In this document: positions 1 to 5,376 of the stretch, one piece after another
Layout of the letters: every line of letters starts with the position of its first letter
Position numbering within the stretch: the first letter of the stretch is position 1
NCBI GenBank assembly: GCA_050329935.1
Contig: JBHJOI010000010.1
Location: 1-10,527 of the forward strand
Reading direction: 5' to 3'
DNA from: CAYSFW01 sp050329935
GTDB taxonomy: Bacteria; Pseudomonadota; Gammaproteobacteria; UWMA-0217
Length of the DNA stretch: 10,527 bases
The notes under the pieces: generated by a model
Databases searched by the model: none
Told to the model about the DNA's origin: nothing
What the model saw: only the letters and a program-made list of their open reading frames with translations
Position numbers and translations under genes: made by a program

Positions 1-130
1 AGAGGCGCGGGTAATAGGTTCGCTCGCGGACGAACTCGGTGTCGATTCCCAGCCTGGGCGCGTCGAAAAGTTGTTCAAGCGCGGATCCGTTGGTGTCGCG
101 GTCGTCGATCAATGTTGCAGTCATGGGCAT
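1..130 (-). CDS. rnd: Ribonuclease D, N-terminal fragment (runs off left edge)
   Basis: RNase D is a 3'-to-5' exoribonuclease of the DEDD superfamily that trims the 3' ends of tRNA and other stable RNA precursors in the cytoplasm. Only the first 43 codons are present. The translation begins MPMTATLIDD and reaches LGIDTEFVRERTYYPRL, which matches the first exonuclease motif of the family: the D and E of DTEF are the first metal-binding acidic residues, and ERTYYPRL is the usual following segment. The start is placed at the ATG at 130; an in-frame ATG lies two codons later at 124. The Shine-Dalgarno is weak. It lies 105 bp downstream of the Crp/Fnr gene on the same strand, so it may be read from that promoter or from its own. 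The rest of the gene, including the HRDC region, is outside the window. Confidence 0.85.
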   Translation of the reverse strand, partial: MPMTATLIDDRDTNGSALEQLFDAPRLGIDTEFVRERTYYPRL

Positions 131-182
131 GGCGTCCAGGCGCTTAGACGCGAGGCGCGCCATTCAGACGTGACTTTAACCG

Positions 183-203
183 GGTGGCGTCCCGCGCGCC
201 ACC
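183..203 (-). terminator. Hairpin between regulator and rnd, possible weak terminator
   Basis: The arms GGTGGCG (183-189) and CGCCACC (197-203) pair perfectly over 7 bp around a 7-base loop. On the minus strand it lies just downstream of the regulator stop codon (236-238) and is followed by a short GTTAAAG stretch, not a proper T run. It could be a weak or factor-dependent terminator, or an mRNA-processing or stability hairpin between the two genes. Confidence 0.3.
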
Positions 204-235
204 GGTCGGGTTCGCGTCGCCGATCGGATCGGTGC

Positions 236-1030
236 CTAAACCATGGCGCTATAGCCGATCGAGGTCGGATCGAAATGTGCCAGCTTGGTCAACGCGGGTT
301 CGTCGAGGATCTCCAGTCGATGGTTGGCGCAGCGCAGCAGTCCATCCTGTTTCATCTGTTGCAAGATGCGATTGACATGAATCGGCGTGACGCCAACGGC
401 TTCGGCGATGTCGTCCTGGGTGATGGGTATGTCGACCGCGTTGTCCTCGATCGGTTCGGGCCGGAAGCGTTGCATGATCTTGAGGCGATGAAACAGCTCC
501 AACAGTAGGAACGCGATGCTCTCGCGGGTATCTCGCGCACCGCTACTCAACAGGTACTCTTGGCAGATGCTCATCGAGCGGGCGTTCATCGTGATCAGCT
601 GCGCGGCGATCGCCGGCTCTCGTCCCAGCAGTTCCATGATGCGGTTACGCGGAAACGCGCACACCACGCAGTTCGTCAAGGCCTGGGCGGAATAGCCGAC
701 TGGCCCCCCAATGTCGCCCTGAAATCCGAGAAAATCACCGGGCAGCGCAAAGCGCAGGATCTGGTTGCGCCCAGAAGGCGACGTCTTATAGATCTTCATC
801 CAGCCGAGAAACAAGGTGTAGACGAACTCGGTGCGTTCGCCCTGCATGAACAAATGTTCGCGTGCCCGCAGCGCGCCTTGCGACCGGCGATATTCCTGCG
901 CCCAGTTGAGGCTTTCCGCGGGCACCTTGCTGAACAGCGCCATCGCGCGCACCGGGCATTCCGCGCAGCGGGTGTAGGGAGAGGCCTCGGCGCGGGGCTT
1001 GGAGAGTCCGAATGCGAGTGTCTTGGGCAT
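236..1030 (-). CDS. Crp/Fnr-family transcriptional regulator
   Basis: A cytoplasmic DNA-binding regulator of 264 residues from the chosen ATG at 1030 (MPKTLAFGLS). It has an N-terminal cysteine pair (C22 and C25, in TRCAECPVR), a cyclic-nucleotide-binding-type beta barrel at about 45-135, a dimerisation helix at about 136-165 and a winged helix-turn-helix at about 200-240 with recognition segment TPIHVNRIL. E. coli FNR binds a [4Fe-4S] cluster with C20, C23, C29 and C122. Here C22 and C25 match the first two, C121 or C124 could match the last, but the C29 position is alanine (A31), so cluster binding is uncertain. The FNR recognition-helix Glu is replaced by Ile and Ser by Asn, with Arg kept, so its site should differ from TTGAT-N4-ATCAA. 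The frame extends to an ATG at 1132 (298 residues), but that extension is Arg/Ala-rich and unlike a family N-terminus. The gene is divergent from fccA, so it probably controls the sulfide oxidation genes, its own expression, or both. Confidence 0.88.
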   Translation of the reverse strand: MPKTLAFGLSKPRAEASPYTRCAECPVRAMALFSKVPAESLNWAQEYRRSQGALRAREHLFMQGERTEFVYTLFLGWMKIYKTSPSGRNQILRFALPGDFLGFQGDIGGPVGYSAQALTNCVVCAFPRNRIMELLGREPAIAAQLITMNARSMSICQEYLLSSGARDTRESIAFLLLELFHRLKIMQRFRPEPIEDNAVDIPITQDDIAEAVGVTPIHVNRILQQMKQDGLLRCANHRLEILDEPALTKLAHFDPTSIGYSAMV

Positions 1031-1163
1031 GAGGTTCACCGTCTGATGCTTGAGTAGCCTTGGTTCCGCCCGTCGCGCGAGCGATGCACGCGCCTGGATC
1101 CGCGCGGCTTCGGGCCGAGGGTGCCGACGCATGGTGATTCAACCGCGATGGGTCAGTGTCACC

Positions 1164-1179
1164 ACTAACATAGGTTAGT
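1164..1179. promoter_or_regulatory. Inverted repeat in divergent promoter region, candidate Crp/Fnr-type operator
   Basis: ACTAAC (1164-1169) and GTTAGT (1174-1179) form a perfect inverted repeat around ATAG. The core CTAAC-N4-GTTAG has the same 5-4-5 geometry as Crp/Fnr sites but another half-site sequence. It lies between the divergent regulator and fccA, followed by a T-rich stretch (1179-1184). If it acted as a class II activator site centred at -41.5, fccA transcription would start near 1213, and a weak -10-like TAGGTT sits at 1201-1206. The palindrome is seen directly; its role is inferred. Confidence 0.5.
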
Positions 1180-1261
1180 TTTTTAATCCTAGCGCGGGCG
1201 TAGGTTTTTGAGAGGCGCGATGCCTGATCGACTTACGACGGATCCAAGCGGAGGAATCTCA

Positions 1262-1567
1262 ATGGTAATCAAGCAAATATTTGTTTTTTGCAGCATTTTC
1301 TGTCTTCACGCGGCGACTGTGCATGCGGCTGACGACACCACTGGCCTGAACATCGGCCTCGCCTGCATGGGTTGCCATGGTACGGATGGCATGAGCGCGA
1401 CCGCGATCCCACCAATGATCAAGGGGTTACCGGCCGAGTACTTCGAGGCCGCTTTGCTCGACTTCAAAAGTGGCAAACGTCCCGGCACGATCATGGGACG
1501 TATCGCCAAAGGTTTCACCGACGCCGAGATCACGGCGACCGCGACCTTTTTCGCCAACCTGAAGTAG
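1262..1567 (+). CDS. fccA: Sulfide dehydrogenase cytochrome c subunit, monoheme (FccA-like)
   Basis: A periplasmic c-type cytochrome that accepts electrons from the flavoprotein encoded next door during oxidation of sulfide to sulfur. The 101-residue precursor has a Sec signal peptide (about 1-22, ending TVHA before ADD), one haem attachment motif CMGCH at 35-39, and M78 in TIMGR as the probable distal iron ligand. The fold is a small class I cytochrome. The start is the ATG at 1262, preceded by GGAGGA at 1250-1255 with good spacing; longer in-frame starts would place residues ahead of the signal peptide. The partner in Allochromatium vinosum is a diheme protein of about 21 kDa, whereas this one is about half that size with one haem, as in green sulfur bacteria. 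The fccB start follows 14 bp after its stop, so the two are one transcription unit. The name soxE would fit a related arrangement. Confidence 0.87.
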   Translation: MVIKQIFVFCSIFCLHAATVHAADDTTGLNIGLACMGCHGTDGMSATAIPPMIKGLPAEYFEAALLDFKSGKRPGTIMGRIAKGFTDAEITATATFFANLK

Positions 1568-1581
1568 ACGAGGCCGATGAC

Positions 1582-2877
1582 ATGACGCTTTCACGTAGGC
1601 ATTTCATTAAGCTCGGCGCCCTGGCCGCCGCGACCGGTTGGCTAGGTCACGCTCGCATCGCGAGTGGAGCCGCCAAAGGCGCGAGGATTGTGGTGATTGG
1701 CGGCGGTTTCGGTGGCGCGACTGCCGCGAAGTATCTGAAATGGTTCGATCCCGGGATCGACGTGACCTTGATCGAACCTAAATCCGAGTTCGTCACCTGT
1801 CCCGCCAGTAACTGGGTGCTCGGTGGCTTGCGTCAGATGGGGGACATTACGCAATCCTACGCCGCGCTCAAGGATCGCCACGGGGTGCGGTTGGTGCATG
1901 ACTGGGTCGTCAGGATCGACCCCGATGGACGGAAGATCACGCTGAAGGGGGGCGAATCGCTTGTCTACGATCGTTTGATCGTTTCGCCCGGAATCGACTT
2001 CAAGACGAGCGCGATCGAGGGTTACGCTGAAGGCACTGACGCGCTCATGCCGCATGCGTGGCAAGCGGGACCGCAGACTGAACTATTGCAACGGCAGCTG
2101 CTGGCGATGCCCGATGGCGGCACCGTGATCGTCGCGGCGCCGCCGGATCCGTTCCGGTGTCCGCCGGGGCCTCCGGAGCGGGTCAGCATGATCGCGCACT
2201 ACCTCAAGCGCCACAAACCCAAGTCCAAGATCCTGTTGCTCGACGCCAAGGACGCGTTTTCCAAACAAGGCTTGTTCGAGCAGGGCTGGGCGCGGTTGTA
2301 TGGATACAAGACCGACCACAGCCTAATCGAGCTGGTGCCGAAGGCCGAGGACGGAGCCGTGCTCGCGGTCGATCCGAAGGCGATGACGGTTTCCGGCGAG
2401 TTCGATACCCGTAAGGCGGACGTGATCAACCTGATTCCGCCGCAACAAGCGGGCCGGATTGCTCGCGACGCGGGACTCGCCAACGAAACCGGGTGGTGCC
2501 CGGTCGACCCGATCACCTGGGAGTCGACCCTGCGTCCGAACATCCACGTGATTGGCGATGCCGCGATTCAAAGCCCGTTGCCGAAGTCGGGCTATGCCGC
2601 GAATTCTGAAGGTAAGGTTTGTGCCGCGGCCATCGTCGCGATGCTCAATGGCAAGGCGCCGACGTCTAGCCCACATTGGATGAACACCTGCTACAGCTTG
2701 GTGTCGCCCGACTGGGGGATCTCGGTCGCCGGCGTCTACACGCTCAAGGACGGCAAGCTGATCAGCATTGAGGGTGCTGGCGGCGTCAGTCCAGCTGACG
2801 ATCAGAGCGGCCGTACCGCCGAGGCCGCCTACGCACAAGCCTGGTACACGAACATCGCGCGCGACATCTTCGGGTAG
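1582..2877 (+). CDS. fccB: Flavocytochrome c sulfide dehydrogenase, flavoprotein subunit
   Basis: The catalytic subunit oxidises sulfide in the periplasm and passes electrons through FAD to the FccA haem. The 431-residue precursor starts with a twin-arginine signal (SRRHFIKLGA, residues 4-13), so it is probably exported folded with its FAD. The dinucleotide-binding fold begins at about 35 with GGGFGG. C73 in FVTCPASN matches the cysteine that binds FAD covalently in Allochromatium FccB (C42 of the mature protein). C193 in PFRCPPGPPER and C370 in NTCYSL match the redox-active disulfide (C161 and C337 there); the spacings of 120 and 177 residues agree closely with 119 and 176. IHVIGDA (321-327) is the second FAD-binding motif. 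The start is the ATG at 1582, with GAGG at 1570-1573; starts further upstream overlap fccA. All key residues are present, so it should be active. SoxF is a close relative. Confidence 0.95.
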   Translation: MTLSRRHFIKLGALAAATGWLGHARIASGAAKGARIVVIGGGFGGATAAKYLKWFDPGIDVTLIEPKSEFVTCPASNWVLGGLRQMGDITQSYAALKDRHGVRLVHDWVVRIDPDGRKITLKGGESLVYDRLIVSPGIDFKTSAIEGYAEGTDALMPHAWQAGPQTELLQRQLLAMPDGGTVIVAAPPDPFRCPPGPPERVSMIAHYLKRHKPKSKILLLDAKDAFSKQGLFEQGWARLYGYKTDHSLIELVPKAEDGAVLAVDPKAMTVSGEFDTRKADVINLIPPQQAGRIARDAGLANETGWCPVDPITWESTLRPNIHVIGDAAIQSPLPKSGYAANSEGKVCAAAIVAMLNGKAPTSSPHWMNTCYSLVSPDWGISVAGVYTLKDGKLISIEGAGGVSPADDQSGRTAEAAYAQAWYTNIARDIFG

Positions 2878-2913
2878 CGCGTGTCCAGAGCCCTTTGGCT
2901 AGAGCACGATCGC

Positions 2914-2941
2914 GGTGCGGCTTGGGTCGCACCCGCTTTTT
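2914..2941 (+). terminator. Intrinsic terminator or attenuator after fccB
   Basis: GGTGCG (2914-2919) pairs with CGCACC (2928-2933) around an 8-base loop. Two more pairs can form if C2934 bulges, and five T follow at 2937-2941. It sits 36 bp after the fccB stop and ahead of the cytochrome gene, whose ribosome site is at 2961-2965. It may end the fccAB transcript, or let only part of it continue. Confidence 0.6.
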
Positions 2942-2973
2942 CGTTTCCAGAAATCGATCAAGAGGCATTCGCC

Positions 2974-4476
2974 ATGCAAAGGTTCACTTCTCTATTGGTT
3001 GCGTCGGTCGCGGCGGTCCTCGTGGCGGCGACATCTCCGTTGCAAGCCGCCGCGCCGCCCGCCGGCGCGGTCAAACCAGCGGTCGAGGCCGCCGCGAAAC
3101 TGTTCCCGCCCACGGCGGCGCAACCGTTCGCACCGTCAAACGCTTCGACCGACGCGGGGCGAAAATTGGTACCGGAGGACTTCGAGGATCCGGCCGTTTG
3201 CGCCGGTTGTCATCCGACTCAGTATCAGGGTTGGAAAGGTTCGATGCATTCCAATTCGTTCAAGGATCCGATCTTTCAAGCGGAATGGGCGCTGGCCGAG
3301 AAGGAGCTCGGTCCCGAGATCAGCAACTTGTGCGGTGGATGTCACGTGCCGGTCGGCATGTTGACCGGCACGGTCACGTTTGATCCGAACGCGGGTGAGC
3401 ACGGCGCGTTCGACGCGCCAGAGATCGCGCGCAACGGGGTGTTCTGCGACGTGTGCCATACCATCTCGGGCAACAATTTGCTGGAAACCTCCGTGCTCGA
3501 ACACGGCAATGGCTCCTATGTGTCATCGCCTGGGCGCGTCAAACGCGGCCCGTTGAAGGACGCCCAGTCGCCTTATCACGAGACCGCGTATTCCGAGCAT
3601 CACACCAAGGCCGATTTCTGCGGAAACTGCCATAACATATTTAATCCATTGAATAATTTTCCGATCGAGCGGACCTATGACGAGTGGAAATATTCGGTCT
3701 ACGCGCAGAACGGCGTGCAATGCCAGGATTGCCACATGGTGCCGGTGGCGACGGCGATGCGGGTCGCCGATGAGATGAAGCCGGCCGCGCGGCTGGAAAA
3801 CCATCAATTGGGCGGTTTCGCGGGTATCGGATCGGACAAGGAACGAGACATCGTTCACGGCCACGGATTTGTCGGGGGTAACGCGGTCGTGACGGCGCTG
3901 CTCAACGAGGAGGACGCCGGTGAAGGGCATGCCGCCATCGCGCGGGAGCGACTCGAAAACGTGGCCGAGTTGGAGTTGCTTCTGAAGCGGGTGAACGGTC
4001 CGCTGCACGAGCTCAAGGTAAAGGTCACGAACCGTCGCGCCGGACATGATTTGCCCACCAGCCTTACTCACATTCGCGAACTTTGGCTTGATGTCACCGT
4101 CTTCGATGCCCAAGGTCGGGAACTGCTGCGTTCCGGGGCACTTGATGAGCATCAGGAGATCGATCCTGACGCGGTGATGTTCAAATCGTACGCGGTGGAC
4201 AAGCATGGAAAGCCAGCCGAATTCATCTGGCATATCGAGCGTTTCGAGAATCGCACGACCATACCGCCAAAAGGTCACCGATTTGGTCAGTACGCGTTCA
4301 ACGTGCCGGAGGGCGTCGAGTCCGTGACCGTGATCGCGAAACTCAACTACCGTTCTTTTTCCCAGCACTTTGCCGATCACTTGCTCGGCAAGGGCAAGCT
4401 AGCAGTTCCGACCATCGAGATGGAGCGCCTGGAGCGGCGCTTTGACACGAAACCCGTCAAGGCAGCGGGGCTTTGA
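2974..4476 (+). CDS. Exported pentaheme cytochrome c, cytochrome c554-like
   Basis: A 500-residue periplasmic electron-transfer protein, or possibly an oxidoreductase, of unknown partner. A Sec signal peptide covers about residues 1-26 (SPLQAA before APP). Five haem motifs follow: CAGCH 76-80, CGGCH 120-124, CDVCH 158-162, CGNCH 216-220 and CQDCH 250-254. Many extra histidines (H92, H202, H209, H210, H277 and others) could be distal ligands. The spacing and the GWKGSMHS segment after the first haem resemble the cytochrome c554 group. Residues about 330-480 have no haem and look beta-rich, with the motif AGHDLPTS (356-363), a kind of C-terminal domain seen in other multihaem cytochromes. NrfA nitrite reductase also has five haems but uses a CxxCK site, absent here. 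The start is the ATG at 2974 with AGAGG at 2961-2965. It follows fccAB in the same direction across a possible terminator; a role in passing on electrons from sulfide is inferred from position only. Confidence 0.85.
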   Translation: MQRFTSLLVASVAAVLVAATSPLQAAAPPAGAVKPAVEAAAKLFPPTAAQPFAPSNASTDAGRKLVPEDFEDPAVCAGCHPTQYQGWKGSMHSNSFKDPIFQAEWALAEKELGPEISNLCGGCHVPVGMLTGTVTFDPNAGEHGAFDAPEIARNGVFCDVCHTISGNNLLETSVLEHGNGSYVSSPGRVKRGPLKDAQSPYHETAYSEHHTKADFCGNCHNIFNPLNNFPIERTYDEWKYSVYAQNGVQCQDCHMVPVATAMRVADEMKPAARLENHQLGGFAGIGSDKERDIVHGHGFVGGNAVVTALLNEEDAGEGHAAIARERLENVAELELLLKRVNGPLHELKVKVTNRRAGHDLPTSLTHIRELWLDVTVFDAQGRELLRSGALDEHQEIDPDAVMFKSYAVDKHGKPAEFIWHIERFENRTTIPPKGHRFGQYAFNVPEGVESVTVIAKLNYRSFSQHFADHLLGKGKLAVPTIEMERLERRFDTKPVKAAGL

Positions 4477-4484
4477 TGTGCTTG

Positions 4485-4511
4485 CGCGCGGCGTTCCGGG
4501 GGCGCCGCGCG
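4485..4511 (+). terminator. Strong GC hairpin after the pentaheme cytochrome gene
   Basis: CGCGCGGCG (4485-4493) and CGCCGCGCG (4503-4511) pair perfectly over 9 bp around a 9-base loop, starting 9 bp past the stop codon. No T run follows on the plus strand; instead there is an A7 run a little later. It is thus not a standard intrinsic terminator but is well placed to end or stabilise the transcript. Confidence 0.45.
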
Positions 4512-4520
4512 ATCCGGGTA

Positions 4521-4544
4521 GAAAAAAAGCACCAATCTGGTGCT
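4521..4544 (-). terminator. Intrinsic terminator reading leftward on the minus strand
   Basis: AGCACCA (4528-4534) and TGGTGCT (4538-4544) form a perfect 7-bp stem with a 3-base loop. On the minus strand the stem runs straight into seven T (complement of 4522-4528; the first T also closes the stem), the form of an intrinsic terminator. No convincing minus-strand gene lies to its right, so it either stops antisense transcription into the cytochrome gene or ends an unannotated RNA. Confidence 0.55.
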
Positions 4545-4546
4545 GA

Positions 4547-4583
4547 CCCTAGTGCATTAGGGTATTAGAATATTATTTAATAT
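4547..4583. promoter_or_regulatory. Two adjacent palindromes in an AT-rich patch
   Basis: Positions 4547-4562 form a 16-bp palindrome, CCCTAGTGCATTAGGG, with one mismatched pair (4552:4557). Positions 4570-4583 form a second perfect inverted repeat, ATATTA-TT-TAATAT. The patch is far richer in A and T than the surrounding DNA. Protein-binding sites or a promoter are possible; no known consensus is recognised. Confidence 0.3.
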
Positions 4584-4818
4584 AGGCTAGCGGTGACGAG
4601 ACGAGTCGGGTACCTGACGAACAGGCAAACGCCCCCAATCGCGGTCGCTACCGACGACTTCATTGGTATTTCGATCGCGGAGCGCGTCGCCGAGCCTGGT
4701 GGGCACGAGTCGTAGAATAGGCGGTAAACACCATTGATATCTTGATGATTCTAAATCAATCTGTAGTACCCGCACGGGTAACTGGATTGATCGCGCGGAG
4801 CGCCTGGGAATGTATCAG

Positions 4819-4856
4819 ACTGCAAAGAGTACAAATTTTTGTGTTATCTTCGCAGT
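4819..4856. promoter_or_regulatory. Nested inverted repeat with possible extended -10 promoter
   Basis: ACTGC (4819-4823) pairs with GCAGT (4852-4856), AAGA (4825-4828) with TCTT (4847-4850), and ACAAA (4831-4835) with TTTGT (4838-4842), nearly sharing one centre. The right arm overlaps TGTTATCTT (4842-4850), which fits a TGN-TATAAT extended -10 with two mismatches and no clear -35. If used, a rightward transcript would start near 4857 and have a leader of about 520 bases before the adaptor gene. Confidence 0.25.
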
Positions 4857-4866
4857 TAAGCGCGTC

Positions 4867-4887
4867 TTCTAAGAAGTTTTCTTAGAA
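4867..4887. repeat. Perfect 9-bp inverted repeat
   Basis: TTCTAAGAA (4867-4875) and TTCTTAGAA (4879-4887) are exact reverse complements separated by GTT. It lies just right of the possible start of a rightward transcript, so it could be an operator or the first hairpin of a leader. There is no T tail on either side, which argues against a terminator. Confidence 0.45.
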
Positions 4888-5376
4888 CCGGTTCATGGCG
4901 ATACGTCCTGGCGCAAGGCTGTATTTGTCGGATAATCAATCGCTTGTGCCAGAGCGCGCCGTGAGATTCGAGCGCGGCGACTGCCTACGTCGGTACCGGC
5001 AGAGGTTCGCTGAAGGTGGGTAGACGTTAGAATCCGTGAGATCAGTCCGGTGCGGCGTGCACTTTGGTAGTGTGCGTTCGCCAAACGATCGGGAGGGTCA
5101 CGGAATTGATCTCGATGCGACCTGGATCAAGTCAGGCCGCACCGGTTACCGGGTAATCGAGCGGAGGTTTAGCGGTAGTCCGCCGCCGCTGGTCGATTCG
5201 TTCGCGCGCGGTATCGACGCGTCGCGTGGTCCGTGGCATGAACAGGTCGCGGAAGGATGCTGAAGGGGGCGGAATCGAACGACAACGGATCGATTGCGTC
5301 ACGAACTACTTTGCGGTGATGTCCTGCGCGGCGCGCATCGGACGTCCAGCTTAATACGATTGCTCAAAGGTTGATT

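Larger units (their letters stand above)
4545..5376. other. Long intergenic region without a credible gene
   Basis: About 830 bp separate the terminators behind the cytochrome gene from the efflux operon. Short open frames exist (for example 4587-4775 minus, 4893-5084 minus, 5036-5263 plus), but their translations are Arg/Ser-rich, have no recognisable motifs and lack clear ribosome sites. Several inverted repeats are present, including TACCCG-CA-CGGGTA at 4767-4780 and CCGGT-T-ACCGG at 5142-5152, besides those listed separately. It may be a long leader, a non-coding RNA locus or decayed DNA. Confidence 0.5.

Noticed and set aside
71..1057. Plus-strand frames at 71-508 and 560-1057
   Set aside because: They are antisense to the recognisable RNase D and Crp/Fnr genes and have no features of their own.
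3523..4380. 285-codon minus-strand frame opposite the pentaheme cytochrome
   Set aside because: The plus strand encodes five haem motifs and a signal peptide; the antisense product has no recognisable features.
2974..4476. NrfA-type cytochrome c nitrite reductase
   Set aside because: The size and haem count are similar, but the catalytic CxxCK haem site is missing and the haem-free C-terminal domain does not fit.
4744..4760. FNR box candidate in TTGATGATTCTAAATCAA
   Set aside because: The TTGAT and ATCAA halves are 8 bases apart, not 4, so the spacing does not fit an FNR site.
5036..5263. 75-codon plus-strand open frame ahead of the adaptor gene
   Set aside because: GTG start, no clear ribosome site, no motif, and composition unlike the neighbouring genes.
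5262..5284. tRNA-like T-loop (GTTCGATTC on the minus strand)
   Set aside because: The flanking bases do not form a T stem, and no acceptor, D or anticodon arms can be found.
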